Shown piece after piece: positions 1-47,207 of a DNA stretch of 64,000 nucleotides (the first letter of the stretch is position 1; each line of letters opens with the position of its first letter). Location: positions 30,544,501-30,608,500 of the forward strand of contig NC_089744.1 in NCBI RefSeq assembly GCF_040412425.1, written 5' to 3'. Both the position numbers and the translations under genes were made by a program. The notes beneath the pieces are model-generated. The model did no database searches, was not told the DNA's origin, and worked only from the letters and a program-made list of their open reading frames with translations. The DNA is from Macrobrachium rosenbergii. Lineage: Eukaryota > Arthropoda > Malacostraca > Decapoda > Palaemonidae.

Positions 1-395
1 GGCAGTATCACCAACTGGCTGCTTGATGCCAGACATGCGATCAGCCATAACACTGCCTCCCCTCACTGGGCGCTCAGCTGACGCTGAATGCACCCCCACT
101 GGGCACTCGGCTGATACTGGCCAATCGGCGCTCTTCTTAAAAGTTGCAGTACAAGCAACTCGGGAGACATCGGGACGTCTTCCTGGTCCCAGAAGCTGCA
201 AAAAGGTTCCGCAGAGGATTACCCTCGGGAGCTGCTGACTTTTACAACTGTATGACTGCACCTCCTGCCCATGTCAGAATTGGGGTCCCTCGCTGATATG
301 GCGGGCACATATACTCGTAAGCCTTTTCAATGGCTGTCCATCAAAAACTGGACAGCAGGATCGACTGAGGAGTAACTATTCGGAGGCAAAAACCC

Positions 396-1160
396 CTATG
401 AACTCCCATGGACCGACAGTATGCCTCCTACCAGGTTTAGGGGAGTCTGACAGGGACCGAGTTTAGGAGATCTGTAACATGCCTTTCCAGTGGCTGTCTG
501 TCGATACCTGGGACCAGCAACAGGCTCAACTGAGGGGGCAACTACCTGTGGGCAAACCCCACTCACCTCCCTTGGATGTTCAGTTTGCCTCCCCCCAGGT
601 TTAGGGAAGTCTGACAGGGACCTAGGTCTAGGAGCGTTGGTGGGACGAGTAGCCACCTCCTCCACTGACAAGACACTTACACTAACACTTTTTGCACTCA
701 ATTGATTCATCAAGATCTTAACAGAAATGCCTAATTGGGTTACAGTATCTTCCATAACGCTAAACTCCGTATCTACTAGGGCTTCAAGGCTGGCTAAGGC
801 ACTGGGCTCGGAAGGTAGGGAGCCAGGTAAAGGAGTTACAGGTAGAGTAGCAGACTTGGAATAGGGGAAAAAGTGTCATAGGGGTCAAAAGGACAGACAC
901 CTCTAGAGAATGCTGCAACCTAACCTCGGCTTTAGCAGCCACCTTTCTCTTTCTGTCTCTTTGAAGTCTCGCTAATGGGAATTTAAAGTCTTCCATTTCC
1001 CCTGATCCCACTCCTTACACTCGTCACAGTTAATGTCAGGAGAACAGTTTTGGCATCTACAAGAGGTGCAGATAGTATGAGTGTCATACTTAAAAGATGT
1101 CAGTCTCACCTTGCAGCCCTTGCTGCAATACCTAATGCTATGAGCACTCGAGTCTGACAT
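396..1160 (-). pseudogene. DIRS-like ORF1 (gag-like) N-terminus, element A
   Basis: The start codon at 1158-1160 opens a Cys-rich N-terminus (residues 1-62 from MSDSSAHS). Cysteine pairs around RYCSKGC and CTSCRC are conserved in ORF1 of elements B and C. Downstream fragments (784-1011, 396-755) continue in other frames, so the copy is decayed. The Cys-rich start is probably a nucleic-acid-binding module of the structural protein. That role is inferred from position. Confidence 0.6.
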
Positions 1161-1306
1161 ATCCAGTCACAATTAAGGAAAAAAGCTGATTAGCGCTACC
1201 AAAAACTACAATGTACTTCACCAAATTCGGTGATGTCTGCAAACAACCAGTGAAAACAAATCAAAACAAAAGCTACCCAGGAACCGATGTTCAGTCGATG
1301 AGCGGC

Positions 1307-1483
1307 AGGAACGAATTGAATACCTGAGCCGGTTGTACCTATTCTTCCCCAAGAGTGGGCGGGGTCTGTTACCTACACCAAAACAATATGAGCACTACTG
1401 CGAAATTTTTAAGACTTAAGCTGCTGCGAAAAGTAGGAACTAATAGCGATGTAATTACTTGGTAAGTTACTTATATAAAAATG
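1307..1483. repeat. Terminal inverted repeat of DIRS-like element A
   Basis: The repeat has the same order of blocks as the right terminus of element C: a GTTGTACCTATTCTTCCCC motif, GGGCGGGG, CACCAAAACAA, then GGTAAGTTACTTATATAAAA followed by ATG. The partner repeat would lie left of the window. Confidence 0.7.
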
Positions 1484-1523
1484 CTACTTATTAAAAGATA
1501 TCCTAGCCTACTGTATGAACTCA

Positions 1524-1930
1524 CTAACTTCTCCATTCACTGCTGCTACAGTGATCCATGAATGTGATTCGACAACCAAATAAAATAGCTGTGATGATGT
1601 TCTGATGATGCAGTGCAGTGATAATGTTGGCCATTGTGATAATGTTAGGCCACTGACTTGAAGAAATGCCAAAAGGATCCTCAAGATCATCTTTTGAAGT
1701 TTGAAGAGGTGGTGCAAATGAAGATGACAAAAGTTTGGATGACATAGGAGCAGACAATGTTGAAAGCTGTGTGATAACCAAGTGGAAACTGGTTCCATTT
1801 CTAGTTTGTGGAGGGAAGATACTGCTTAACCTTTTTAATTCATCATATACACTATAAGCTGGAGAGATTGCAATGATCCCATTACCCAAGTGCCACTTTA
1901 ATTCCATATTCCATTTGAGAAGTGTCAGCT
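1524..1930 (-). CDS. Unrecognised ORF fragment
   Basis: An open frame of about 135 codons reads through WHLGNGIIAISP and SSIFPPQTRNG and ends SSSEWRS. I cannot assign it to a family. A weak AG acceptor-like site lies just upstream at about 1931. It sits between DIRS element A and a Tigger-like remnant, so it may be a further transposon piece or a last exon of an unrelated gene. It is not part of the POMGNT1-like gene, whose stop is at 10197. Confidence 0.2.
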
Positions 1931-2229
1931 ATTATTTACAGGCTCTCCCCATATTATGTTGGTACATTTTACAATATTTCACTTTAAGATGGTGACAGTC
2001 GTAATAATTCTGCAGAAAAACGATTCTGAATTTTGAATTTAGTTTTTTCTGGGTTAGTGGTATACGTATACGACATTCTCTCACGAATGCTGGGCATACA
2101 GGCAGCAGCAGTGCTTCTCATCTCTCAGTCTACCACACTTGCTAATGTAGGCAAACCCAATACTCTATAGTGTTCTGTATTGCTATAATTTTTTATACCG
2201 TTCTTTTATGAATGCTTTAAGCATCCATC

Positions 2230-2730
2230 ATGTCTACAAAATGCCTACCTGTGTTACCTGCTACTGCAATTACCCTTAAGGAGAAAACTAAAATAATAGG
2301 CAAGCACTATGTCACATGCTAGTAATGATCATCGCATAGGAACTTGAGGCATTCATAACTGATGTTCTCTACCATCTTAATGAATAAGACAAATTAATGA
2401 AGCTGCGAAATCTTCAGCAACTGTAAAATATACTGTCATTACAAAGAAAAGAGTTAGACCAATTGATGAGATGGAGAAATTGTTATGTGGATGAAAGACC
2501 AGATACAGAAGAGGACGCTGCTTAACCTATTGATGCAAGAAGCCTTTTAGACACCCTTTAATGGCATGCTGAAGATCCTACGTATGCACAGAAGTCTACA
2601 AGAAGTCGTGGGTGGTTTCAATGCCTCAAAAGGCATTAAAATTTTCATGATGTAAAGGTCAGTGCTGAATCTGCAAGGCTGTTCATGAGGGAAGCGAAGA
2701 GTTGCACTGGATAACACAAAACGAAATATA
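2230..2730 (+). pseudogene. Tigger/pogo-like transposase N-terminal remnant
   Basis: Three short plus-strand segments, separated by stops and frameshifts, resemble the CENP-B type DNA-binding part of Tigger transposases. ITLKEKTKII is at about 2267-2300. EMEKLLCGWMKDQIQKR is at about 2469-2520. SRGWF, NFHDVKVSAESARLF and similar lie at about 2600-2690. The order is as in the family. No catalytic DDE part follows, because DIRS element B begins at about 2808. The family call is from memory of the motif pattern. Confidence 0.55.
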
Positions 2731-2810
2731 ATTGTCTATGCATGGTATGCTGAAAATGCACTTTTGACTTACAATATTTTTGTCTAATGATAGATTTATC
2801 AAAAAATGAT

Positions 2811-2997
2811 ATTTTTATGATAAAATAAAGTTTTGTACATACTTACCCGGCAGATATATACTTAGCTATAGTCTCCGACGTTCCCGACAGAATTTCAAAA
2901 TTTCGCGGCACACGCACAGGTAGGTCAGGTGATCAACCATACCCGCCGCTGGGTGGCGGAAAGGAACCATTCCCGTTTTCTAATCAGATTTTCTCTT
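2811..2997. repeat. DIRS B left inverted terminal repeat
   Basis: The reverse complement of this stretch matches 9121-9275. Shared blocks include ACTATAGCTAAGTATATATC, TTCTGTCGG, CACCTGACCTACCTGTGCGT and the CCGCCACCCAGCG block. Confidence 0.85.
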
Positions 2998-3036
2998 CCA
3001 CCTGTCTCCTGAGGGGAGGCTGGGCGGGCCATCAAT

Positions 3037-3131
3037 CGTATATATCTGCGGGTAAGTATGTACAAAACTTTATTTTATCATAAAATATCATTTTTGTACA
3101 TGCAACTTACCCGTCAGATATATACTTAGCT
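3037..3131. repeat. DIRS B internal complementary region
   Basis: The first half (3037-3086) is the reverse complement of the outer left end (2808-2858). The second half (3087-3131) is the reverse complement of the outer right end (9231-9275). The two are fused at TATCATTTTTG. In DIRS elements this segment is thought to template joining of the cDNA ends into a circle. Confidence 0.8.
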
Positions 3132-3619
3132 GAATGGCACCCTTGGAGGAGGGCAAGAGACAGAAAAATAACTAAAAACGGGAAACAACATATGTTGTAG
3201 GATAAACAAAAACCATGGTTCTTACCTGATTGGGCAGAAGACTTCATGGATACTGTCTATGAGTCTGCTTGCCTCAGGAGCTTCAGCGAGGATGTGACCT
3301 GTGACTGACAGCCCTTCTGGATCGTGCCAATGGGGATGACCCACTAACATGGCAGAGCCTGTTATGGATCGTGTCAAAGGGGTTGACCCACTTACATGAC
3401 CGAGCCTACACCTGAATCATATCAATGGGGGCTATCCTCTTACATGACAGAGCTAGGTGTCCATGCAAATTACAAGGAACATGACAACCAATCCCGACCA
3501 CCTGACCAATCCTAACCTTGTTAGTGATAAGAATTGAAAAAGGGAAGCATAATTCCATCACCCTCTTTCAACCAACCATAAAAACACAACAAAGCCTAAA
3601 AACAACTAAATTAACTAAA

Positions 3620-4916
3620 CTAAATAGGATTGGATTCAGCTCCCTGTCCCAGCACCGAATCCATGGATACGTACGCTCCTAGAGAGAAGCACTTATCATA
3701 TGTTACTCTAATATCTCGTAAGTAATGAGATGCAAACGTTGAATTACACCTCCAATAGGTTGCCTCTAAAATAGACTGGAGAGACAAGTCTTGTGAAAAG
3801 CCAAGAGAAGTAGCAATGGCTCTCACTTCGTGAGCTTTAACTCTAAGGAGCTGAAAGTGCTCATCTTCACATGAGATATGCGCCTCCTTGATGATATCCT
3901 TAATGAAAAAAGGACAGCGCATTCTTTGAGATCGCTCGTGAAGGATTCCTGACAGAGCACCAAAGACTTTCAACCGATCCTCCCAGAGATTTCTTTCTTT
4001 CTAAGTAGAATTTAAGGCTCCTGACTGGGCATAGAGTCCTCTCCAACTCATGTCCTGTCACAGAAGAAAGACCTTTTAATTCAAAGGTTCTTGGCCAAGG
4101 TTTTGAAGGATTCTCATTCTTGCTAGAAAGAATGGTTTAAAGGAGCATATAGCAGAACCTTCCTTAAAACCAACTTTGCCGTCTAAGGCTTGTATTTCAC
4201 TTATTCTCTTAGCTGAGGCAAGGGCAAAAGAGGAAAAGTGACTTCCTGGTGAGATCCTGAAGGAAGCTTGATGAGGAGGTTCAATTTTTTAGACATTAAG
4301 AATTTCAAAACTATGTCTAGATTCCAACTGGGAGGTTTAGAAGTCATGTTTTTTGACGTTTCAAAAGACCTTATAAGGTCATGAAGGTCTCTGTTTTCGA
4401 GATATTCAGATCTCTGTGTCTGAAAACTGAAGATAACATACTCCTGTATCCCTTAATTGTGGATACAGCGAGGTTGCAATGTTCCCTCAGGAAGAAAAAG
4501 AAATCAGCAATGTTTGTCACAGAGGTACTGGAAGAGGATATCTTATTGGTCCTGCACCATCTTCTAAAGACCTCCCACTTGACTGGTAGACGCGCAAGGG
4601 TTGAGGATCTCCTGGCTCTTGCAATAGCCTTCGCAGCTTTGTGCGAAAAACCCTTCGCTCTGACCAGACCTTCGACAGTCTGAAGGCAGTTAGACTGAGA
4701 GCGGGGAGATTCTTGTGGAATCTGTTGAAGTGGGGCTGTTTGAGAAGATCGTTCCTGTGTGGAAGCGATCTGGGAAAATCTATCTATCCATTCCAGTACC
4801 TCTGTGAACCAATCTTGAGCTGGCCAAAACGGAGCTACCAGTGTCAGTCTTGCGCCTGCCCCGATGATGCAAACTTTCTTACCACTTCTCCCAGGATCTT
4901 GAATGGGGAAAGGCAT
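3620..4916 (-). pseudogene. Tyrosine recombinase of DIRS element B
   Basis: The N-terminal SAM-like core-binding part is at 4371-4916 (LVRAKGFSHKAAKAIARARR, STIKGYRSMLSSVFRHR). The C-terminal catalytic part is at 3620-3973 with KAHEVRA (the H-x-x-R box) and WRCNSTFASHYLRDI, whose Tyr would be the nucleophile. The middle part between them is out of frame. The enzyme would integrate the circular cDNA without a DDE integrase. The frame is broken, so it is a pseudogene. Confidence 0.75.
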
Positions 4917-4953
4917 ACCCGTCTAATCCCTGTCCAATCTAGGAGAAGACTGT

Positions 4954-5704
4954 CTATTGCAACTGCTCTGGGGTCCGATATTGAGAGCAGTAGTTTTCAG
5001 CTCTTGCATTCCAGTGGGTTGCAAAAGGTCGATATTCGGCCTTCCCCACAGGTTCCACAGTCTTTCGCAGACTTCTGAATGGAGAGTCCACTCTGTGGGA
5101 AGGACCTGATCCTTCCTGCTGAGAAGATCGGCCCTCATTCATTCCTCTCTCCTGTACAAATCTGGTGAGGAGTCTGATCCTCCTCTCCTGAGCCCATAAC
5201 AGCAACGTTTTTGCCGCAATAAAGGAGAAGGAGTGTGTTCCTCCCTGTTTCCTTATATAAGCCAGGGCTGTGGTGTTGTCTGAGTTCACTTGGACTACTT
5301 GTCCCTGCGACAAGGAACTCGAACTTGATGAGAGCCAAATGAACTGCTGATAGCTCTTTCTTGTTGATGTGCCAGTTCACCTGGTCTCCCTCCCAGGTGC
5401 CTGACACTTCTCTCGACCCTAGTGTTGCCCCCATCCCGACTCCGAGGCGTCTGAGAACAACACTAGGGTAGGGTTCGGTAACTGAAGAGACAGTCCTTGG
5501 CATAACCGAGGGTCTAACCACCAGTTGAGATCCTCTTTTATCTTGTCCGAAATTTGGAACAAAGTTGCTAAGTCCTGAGACTTCTGGTCCCAACTCTCCT
5601 TTCAGGAAAAACTGAAGAGGTCTCAGATGAAGTTTTCCCAAGAGACGAACTGTTCCAGCGAGGAAATGGTCCCCAGCAGACTCATCCACTCCCTCGCTGA
5701 ACAA
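4954..5704 (-). pseudogene. RNase H region of DIRS element B
   Basis: Overlapping minus-strand frames contain GWGATLGSREVSGTWEG, the INKKELSAVHLAL helix and VQVNSDNTTALAYIRKQGG, which carries an RNase H-type acidic residue. They lie directly downstream of the RT. At least two frameshifts are needed to read it through. Confidence 0.65.
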
Positions 5705-5759
5705 TGTTTTCTCCTTAGAAAAACTGTCACCTTTTCTATGCAGCGATCTATTCTCTCTT

Positions 5760-6420
5760 GGGATGGAAAGGCTAGAAAACCCGAGAATCCATCAGAATCC
5801 CCAGGTAAACAATGCTCTGCTGAGGAACAACCTGGGATTTCTGTAGGTTTACTAATAGTCCAAGGGACTGTGTCAGGTTTAGGGTGATCGACAAGTACTC
5901 CAGACAACTGTCCTTTGATTGAGCCGAATCAGCCAATCGTCGAGATACATTGATATCCTCACTCCCCCTCTAAGTGAACCAGCGTGCCACATTCCTTAAG
6001 ATGCCCGTGAACACTTGTGGGGCCGTCGAAAGACCAAGCACAGGGACCTGAATTGAAAACTTTTCCCGAATCATGAACCTCAGGAACTTTCTTGAGGAGG
6101 GATGAATGGGAATGTGGAAGTAAGCGTCCTGCAGGTCCAGGGAGACCATCCAATCCCCTGGACGAAGAGCTGCAGAACTGAAGAGGTAGTCTCCATTTTG
6201 AATTTCTCTCTTGATTACGAAGAAATTCAGGAGCTCACATCCAGAACCGGTCTCCAACCCCGAGGATTTTGGAACCAGAAAAAGACGGTTGTAAAAACCC
6301 GGGGGAATGGAGGTCTTGAACCAGTTCTATTGCAGCCTTTTCTAACATTTGTTCCACTGCTAGAAAAAGAGCCTGGTTCTTGATGGGATCCCTGTAGCTG
6401 GCGGATAACTCCTGGGAGTT
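5760..6420 (-). pseudogene. Reverse transcriptase of DIRS element B
   Basis: RT motifs appear in order: GDWMVSLDLQDAYFHIPIHP (catalytic Asp in LDLQDAYF), GLSTAPQVFT, and a YLDD box encoded at 5936-5947. The YLDD box is in a different frame from the preceding ORF. The GDW.V..D..DAYFHIPI signature is typical of DIRS RTs. A frameshift lies between motif B and the YLDD box. Confidence 0.75.
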
Positions 6421-6424
6421 GATG

Positions 6425-8945
6425 TCAAGGAGGACTTTCCTGAAGGGGATAAGGTAGCCTCTTCTTAAAATGGAGAGGGACCAGTCGTCCGCCCCCTCTC
6501 TGTGCCCAGACCTCGGCGAACTTGTAGCAGTCTGGCACCCACTGTCGTCTGGAGTACTCGTTCTTCATTTGGTCCTTCTGATAGGAGAGAGGAAGACCTT
6601 CCTCTTCTCTCTGGTCTTTTGCTCCTGAAGGAGGATCTGGAAGGACCACCTCGAAAGGGCTCCTGAAGGGAGCCTTCTCCTTCTTGGCGAAAGGGGACGG
6701 CAGGTCTGACCCTCTTCGATGACTGGGCCAAAAGGTCCTGTGTCGCCTTTTCAGATAAAGAGAACGAGAAATCTCCTTCACCAAATTTTGAGGGAAAAGG
6801 TGAGGAGAAAAAGGAGCAAACAGAAGAGAGGATCTCTGAAGAGGAGACACAGACTTGGTGAGGAAAGAGCTGAATACTGACCTCTTCTTCAGAATAGCAG
6901 CTCCGAATAAGGCAGCGACTCCAGCGGAACCGTCCCTCACTGCTTTGTCCAAGCAAGACAAAACACTCTGCTGAAGTCATCCAAACACAGAATTCGGGAT
7001 CCCAAGTCCTGTTGGCCAAAGCCCCAAGAGACCAATCCATAAAGTTGAAGACCTCCACAACTCTAAAAGACCCTTGAGGAGATGATCCATTTCACTCATT
7101 CCCAAGTCGCCTTGGCTGAAGAAAGGGAAAGTCTCCTGGAGGAGTCAACCAGATTAGAGAAATCTGAGCCAGCAGATGGGGAGACCCCAACCCCATAGGC
7201 TCCTTGGTCTCATACCACATTCCTGATTTTCCCAAAAGTTTCAAAGGAGGCAAAGAGAAAACCATCTTGCTTGCATCCTTCTTAGATTGCATCCACTCCC
7301 CGACTCCTTTAAAGGCCTTTCTCATCGAAATCGTGGGGCGCATCTTGACAAACGAAGAAGGGTCTAGTTGACTTGGTGCTGTCCCACAAAGATCCCGGAG
7401 AAGGAGGGGCAGCATGACAAAGAGAATCTCCAAACTCCTGAATTAAAGAAGCCAACCGTTTGTAATCCGAAACTCCAGCGTCCTTAGGAGAATCCTCTTC
7501 TGAAACTTCCTCCAAAGCAGCAGGAGGAGAGGAAGGCTTAAGAGAAGAAGAGCGCCTATCAGGAGAAGGAGCCTGGACTGGAGAAGCACTCCTGTCCAAG
7601 AAGAGCGCCTACCAGGAGAATGGCGCCTGACCCGGACGGGCGCCTGTCAGGAGAGGGGTCCTGTCCACTGATGAGAGCCTTCCAGGAGAGGAGGCCCTAA
7701 AACGCGAGGAGGCGCTTGGTAGGAGAGCGGCGTCTGCCGGAAGGAGGAGCTTGGAAGACGAAGACGAGCGCCTGCCCAAAGGAGAAGTACAGTGAGGCGA
7801 AGTGCGCCTGAAGGAGAGGCTTCTCTCCGATGACGAGCGCCTGGAAGAAGTGCGCCTGCTGGGAGACTGGCGCCTGCAAGGCGAAGAGCGCCTACCAGGA
7901 GAGAGCCTGGAAGGAAAACTTGCTGGAAGAAGGAAGCTTGGCAGGAGAAGAGCGACGAGTTGAAGAAGAGAGCTTCCTGGAACTCTTGACAGGAAGAAAG
8001 TCATCCTTCCTACGAGAAGAGGAGTCCTTAGATAAAGAGATCCAGCAAGCGCCGATAACTGCTCCTGGAGGCCGATCAAAATCTTCTTGGTCGAATCCTT
8101 CACCCCTGATGGAGAGGAGGAGGGGATCTACGAGTTCTCTCTTCCTGACAATAGGAGAATCCTTCGGGAAGCGCTCAGGGCTCGAGTCCAAACGCTCTAC
8201 TCTAGGAGCCTTCCAAGATCTCTTCAAAGGGCGCGACTCCTCAGCCGAACTCCAACCACGTCTCGGAGAAGACGCGTCAGACGACGAGAAACACTTTTTC
8301 AGGATGCCTTTTCTATGGCGATCCAAGGCAGCCTGGGACGCAACAACAGGATCTGCCGAAGGGACGCCTGATCGTTGGGGATGCTCTACATCCCCCCTGC
8401 GGCTTTCGACATTCCTCCTCCACTGGTCCTGGGAGTTTGGAAGAGGTCTAGGCCTAGGAGCAATGCGGAGCCGATCAGACGCCCCCTCCACTACACTGGG
8501 GACACTGCACATATCACTGTCACTCTTACCTTCCTTTCATCGCACGCAGTTGCGATTTCACCTGCTAAGAAGTTCGCTTTCATCGCAGCCATTTCAGAGG
8601 ACGAATCCACAGGTTCGATGAAGGAGAAGGGGCTGAAACCAAAGGATTAGGAGAGTCTACTGGGTTAATTTCTAAATCATGCTCAGCAGAGCGAGACCTA
8701 CTCGAGCTTCTGGAGGAAGCCTTCCTAACTCTATCCTTTTCAAGCTTCTTCAGATAAGAAGACAAAACCTTCCATTCCTGATCAGACAATTTCTCACACT
8801 CCTTGCACCTATTGTCCGAAGAACAATCATTCCCCTACACCTCATACATACAGTGTGAGGGTCTGAAGCTTTCGGCAACCTCACCTTACATTCTTGCCTA
8901 GCACACACACGGAACACAGGCGAAACATTAACGATCAGACATCTT
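6425..8945 (-). pseudogene. ORF1 (gag-like) of DIRS element B
   Basis: The Cys-rich N-terminus (8750-8945, VCARQECKVRL, CMRCRG, RCKECEKL) matches the start of ORF1 in elements A and C. It is followed by an Arg/Ser-rich middle (7600-8700). The C-terminal part at 6425-7058 contains FNFMDWSLGALANRTWD and a CLDKAVRDGSAGVAALF segment typical of DIRS-type gag. The start codon is followed by a stop after four codons, and at least four frameshifts interrupt it. Confidence 0.6.
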
Positions 8946-9120
8946 AATGAACAATCCAAAAGCAAATCCAAAAACAGTCCACAATAGCGTATGCCAAACC
9001 AAAGATCCAATACGTCACCAAAATCAGGCCAAATAGATCCTCAGCAAGCGAGAAAACGAAAATCAAAGCAGGAGGAACCAACAACAGATGTTGCGGAACC
9101 AGCGACAGAGAAAATCTGAT

Positions 9121-9275
9121 TAGAAAACGGAATGGTTCCTTTTCCCGCCACCCAGCGCGGGTATGGTTGATCACCTGACCTACCTGTGCGTGTGCTGCGA
9201 GTTTTGAAATTCTGTCGGAACGTCGGAGACTATAGCTAAGTATATATCTGACGGGTAAGTTGCATGTACAAAAAT
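9121..9275. repeat. DIRS B right inverted terminal repeat
   Basis: This is the inverted partner of 2811-2997. It ends TGCATGTACAAAAAT before unrelated flank. Confidence 0.85.
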
Positions 9276-9279
9276 AACC

Positions 9280-9700
9280 CCATCATAACTCAGGAAAGTT
9301 CAGTACTCCTCTACACTGGTTGTCAACTTGAAACACTTCACCAGCTTTCCAGGTATCCACTTTGCTGCTTCATCTTAGTTTCTTCTTTCTTTTTAGATGA
9401 TCTGGCAAAGTCTTCAAACTTCTCATTCACCAATATTTTACAATTTTCTTCACTATGGCCTTCCACAAAGTCTGTCAGAAAAACAAATCCCTTACTGCCA
9501 ACTTGTCCTCCTATCTGGAGCATTTTCTTTATCTCTGTCAATCCCTGCACAGCCTTTAAATCATGCACTAAATCATGGACAACTTCCTTTCACATATTCT
9601 TCCAACATGATTTCACCGTTTCTGGTTTTAAAACATCCATTTCTCCTTTGATCAAAGTTACTGCATCAGCAACAGTAAACCATGTCAGCAATAAACACTA
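9280..9700 (-). pseudogene. Tigger-like transposase C-terminal remnant
   Basis: A 76-codon frame at 9338-9568 (EIKKMLQIGGQVGSKG, FVEGHSEENCKILVNEK, FEDFARSSKKKEE) resembles the acidic C-terminal tail of Tigger/jerky-like transposases. It runs opposite to the remnant at 2230-2730, so the two are not one simple copy split by DIRS B. No terminal repeats are seen. Confidence 0.45.
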
Positions 9701-10196
9701 AATCATTACAAATACCTGTAGAGTGTATCAAACCTTGCCCTACCTATGACACAATGGCTGCAACTACCAAAAGATTACTTTTAGATACAGTGCCACGTCA
9801 ACATAAACAGCTGGGGGTCTGCCCTACTGATAAATAACAAAATCTGTTGAATAATAAAGAATTAACCTACACGATACCCTGGAACCCACTTGTACAGGGT
9901 AGTGTACAATATTTCCAAATTTAGTAATTAATAACCTATCATGGCCAATATTTTTTTATAATTATTTAATTTGAAATAATTTACTTATCATTCAATTTCA
10001 CAGATATATCTTCAAAATGAATTGTTTCTAAAAATAACTGCAATACAGTATTGTACAGAAAAGCCTAACAAAAATATAGCCAGTTGCAGTAGTTCTACCT
10101 ACTTATGCTTACAAAATATGTAAAATATACAAAACTCATAGAGTAGGTGTGTTTCAAGTTATAGTGTAGCATTTTAACATATAAATAAAATTTGGT
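9701..10196. other. 3' flank of the left POMGNT1-like gene
   Basis: AT-rich sequence without long frames. It should hold the 3' UTR of the minus-strand gene that stops at 10197. I see no unambiguous AATAAA signal on the minus strand close to the stop. Confidence 0.4.
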
Positions 10197-45711
<35,515 letters not shown>

Positions 45712-46465
45712 TGCTGTGGCATCATCCAGAGGGTTTCAGCTACTTGGCACTGAATATCTCATCAAGATGTAGGGCTTAAGAGACAAATATTTACATTTAA
45801 AAGATTAATTGTTTTGAATGAAGCCGGATTTATTTTTCTGGTTATGAAGTAATGACGTCATCGACTCTCCTCCTTAAATTACGTCATTTATGTTGAAGTT
45901 CTGAGGTGCGGAACTCTACAACGGTCTAGCTGTCACAGAGAAGGAAAATAAACTGATGAAATTCTGTTACTTATCCTCAAGAATTCCTGCTCGCTCTGCC
46001 AACCTGTGAATATTATACATTACATTTCCACATAACAGAACCGATATAAACAAAGCAGAAATTTTGGAATTATTACAAATCAGCTGAAGGTTGAAGCTTT
46101 TATAAACATTATTATATTTTACGTTATCATTTTATGTAACTTTTATTGTGGATCTCGAAAAGAATTCTGGAGGTTGATGAACTGAATTTTGTCGTATTTT
46201 CCCCTTGAGTAGGGAAGCTTAAAGGAAAAAGTAACAGAATTTCACCAGTTCGTTTTCCTCCTTTGTGACTGCTGAGCATTTCGTTTCAGCCGTGTCACAG
46301 GCACCTCTGCAGAGTTCTGCACATCAAAACTTCAGTATCAGTGACGTCGTTGGATAAGGGGAGCTGATGACTTCATTGTTTCATAAACGAAAAAAGGAAT
46401 CAAGCTTCATTTAAAAAGATTTTTTTTGTAATGTGAGTCATTGTCTACCAAACTTCGCATCTTGA
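45712..46465. promoter_or_regulatory. Bidirectional promoter region of the gene pair
   Basis: 754 bp between the two start codons. The left arm (about 45712-45975) and right arm (about 46215-46465) are inverted copies. Shared blocks include GTAACAGAATTTCA, CAGTT..TTTTCCT, TGACGTC and AAACTTCA. A CRE-like TGACGTCA lies at about 45853-45860. No strong TATA box is chosen. It also holds both 5' UTRs. Confidence 0.6.
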
Positions 46466-46538
46466 ATGGACACTCCAGGACATTGTCTGATAGCACTTTG
46501 TGCCCTGCTCTGTCTTCGTCTTTCATCGTCAGCGTCAG
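46466..46538 (+). CDS. POMGNT1-like: Right gene exon 1: start codon and leader
   Basis: 73 nt, donor GTGAAT, phase 1. It reads MDTPGHCLIALCALLCLRLS then SSAS. Confidence 0.85.
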
Positions 46539-47175
46539 GTGAATCTAGTGATCTTTAAAGTATCTGGTGTATAACCATAGGAATCTATAAGAGAGAGAGA
46601 GACGTTAAACTTTTGATTGGAATGTTATACGTGTAACTGTGTCTGTTGCAAGTTGGAATGTAGTCATTAATAAGGAAGATGGTTTGCTGACGGAGAAATA
46701 TAGATAAACTGGCCTGGTGGACATGATCTTGGATGAAGGCTACTTTATTTATTGATCTAACTGGAGTTTACCAATGGTCTGTTATTCGTGCATGGTTTAT
46801 TGTACAGTACACAAGGCTCGCTACCATACAGTCGTTTTTGGAGGGGGAATGGTAGCCTATGATAACAGACAAGCGGCGTCATTTCGGCCAGCAATGAAAC
46901 GCATACTTTTTTCGCAGTCCCATTGCAAAATTATAATGGAGGGGCTTTCGCTGTCAGTTCTGATATCGTTTCAATCTCAGTAATATTCAAATTAGTATAA
47001 TTTTAAAAATCTTATTTACTGCCCCAACTCCAGTCGTCGGATGGTAGTATGTCATCATTTCTCCACTGAACGGCTTAACGCCCCAAATTAGTATTCTAGT
47101 ATAACTACGTTCATCCCTCGACGTGTGTTGTCTCTGTTGAGTAAAATTATTTTTGACAGTGTATATCCCGTGGGA

Positions 47176-47207
<32 letters not shown>

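Larger units (their letters stand above)
1..1483 (-). mobile_element. DIRS-like retrotransposon A, 5' end only
   Basis: This is the 5' end of a tyrosine-recombinase retrotransposon on the minus strand, cut by the left window edge. The stretch around 540-690 closely matches 19600-19740 of element C. The terminal part 1307-1483 matches the right inverted terminal repeat of C, and both end in ATG. It is therefore another copy of the C family. The ORF1 start lies at 1160 and the frame is broken several times downstream. The RT and recombinase would lie outside the window. The identification rests on comparison inside the window. Confidence 0.75.
2808..9275 (-). mobile_element. DIRS-like tyrosine-recombinase retrotransposon B, full length but decayed
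   Basis: A 6.5-kb element on the minus strand has the architecture of DIRS retrotransposons. Inverted terminal repeats lie at 2811-2997 and 9121-9275. An internal complementary region is at 3037-3131. ORF1 is at 6425-8945, then RT (5760-6420), RNase H (4954-5704) and tyrosine recombinase (3620-4916) in transcription order. All reading frames carry shifts or stops, so it is not autonomous now. No target-site duplication is visible, as expected for recombinase-mediated integration. It sits between two Tigger-like remnants. Confidence 0.85.

Noticed and set aside
7830..8621. 263-codon plus-strand ORF
   Set aside because: Antisense shadow of the Arg/Ser-rich part of DIRS B ORF1.
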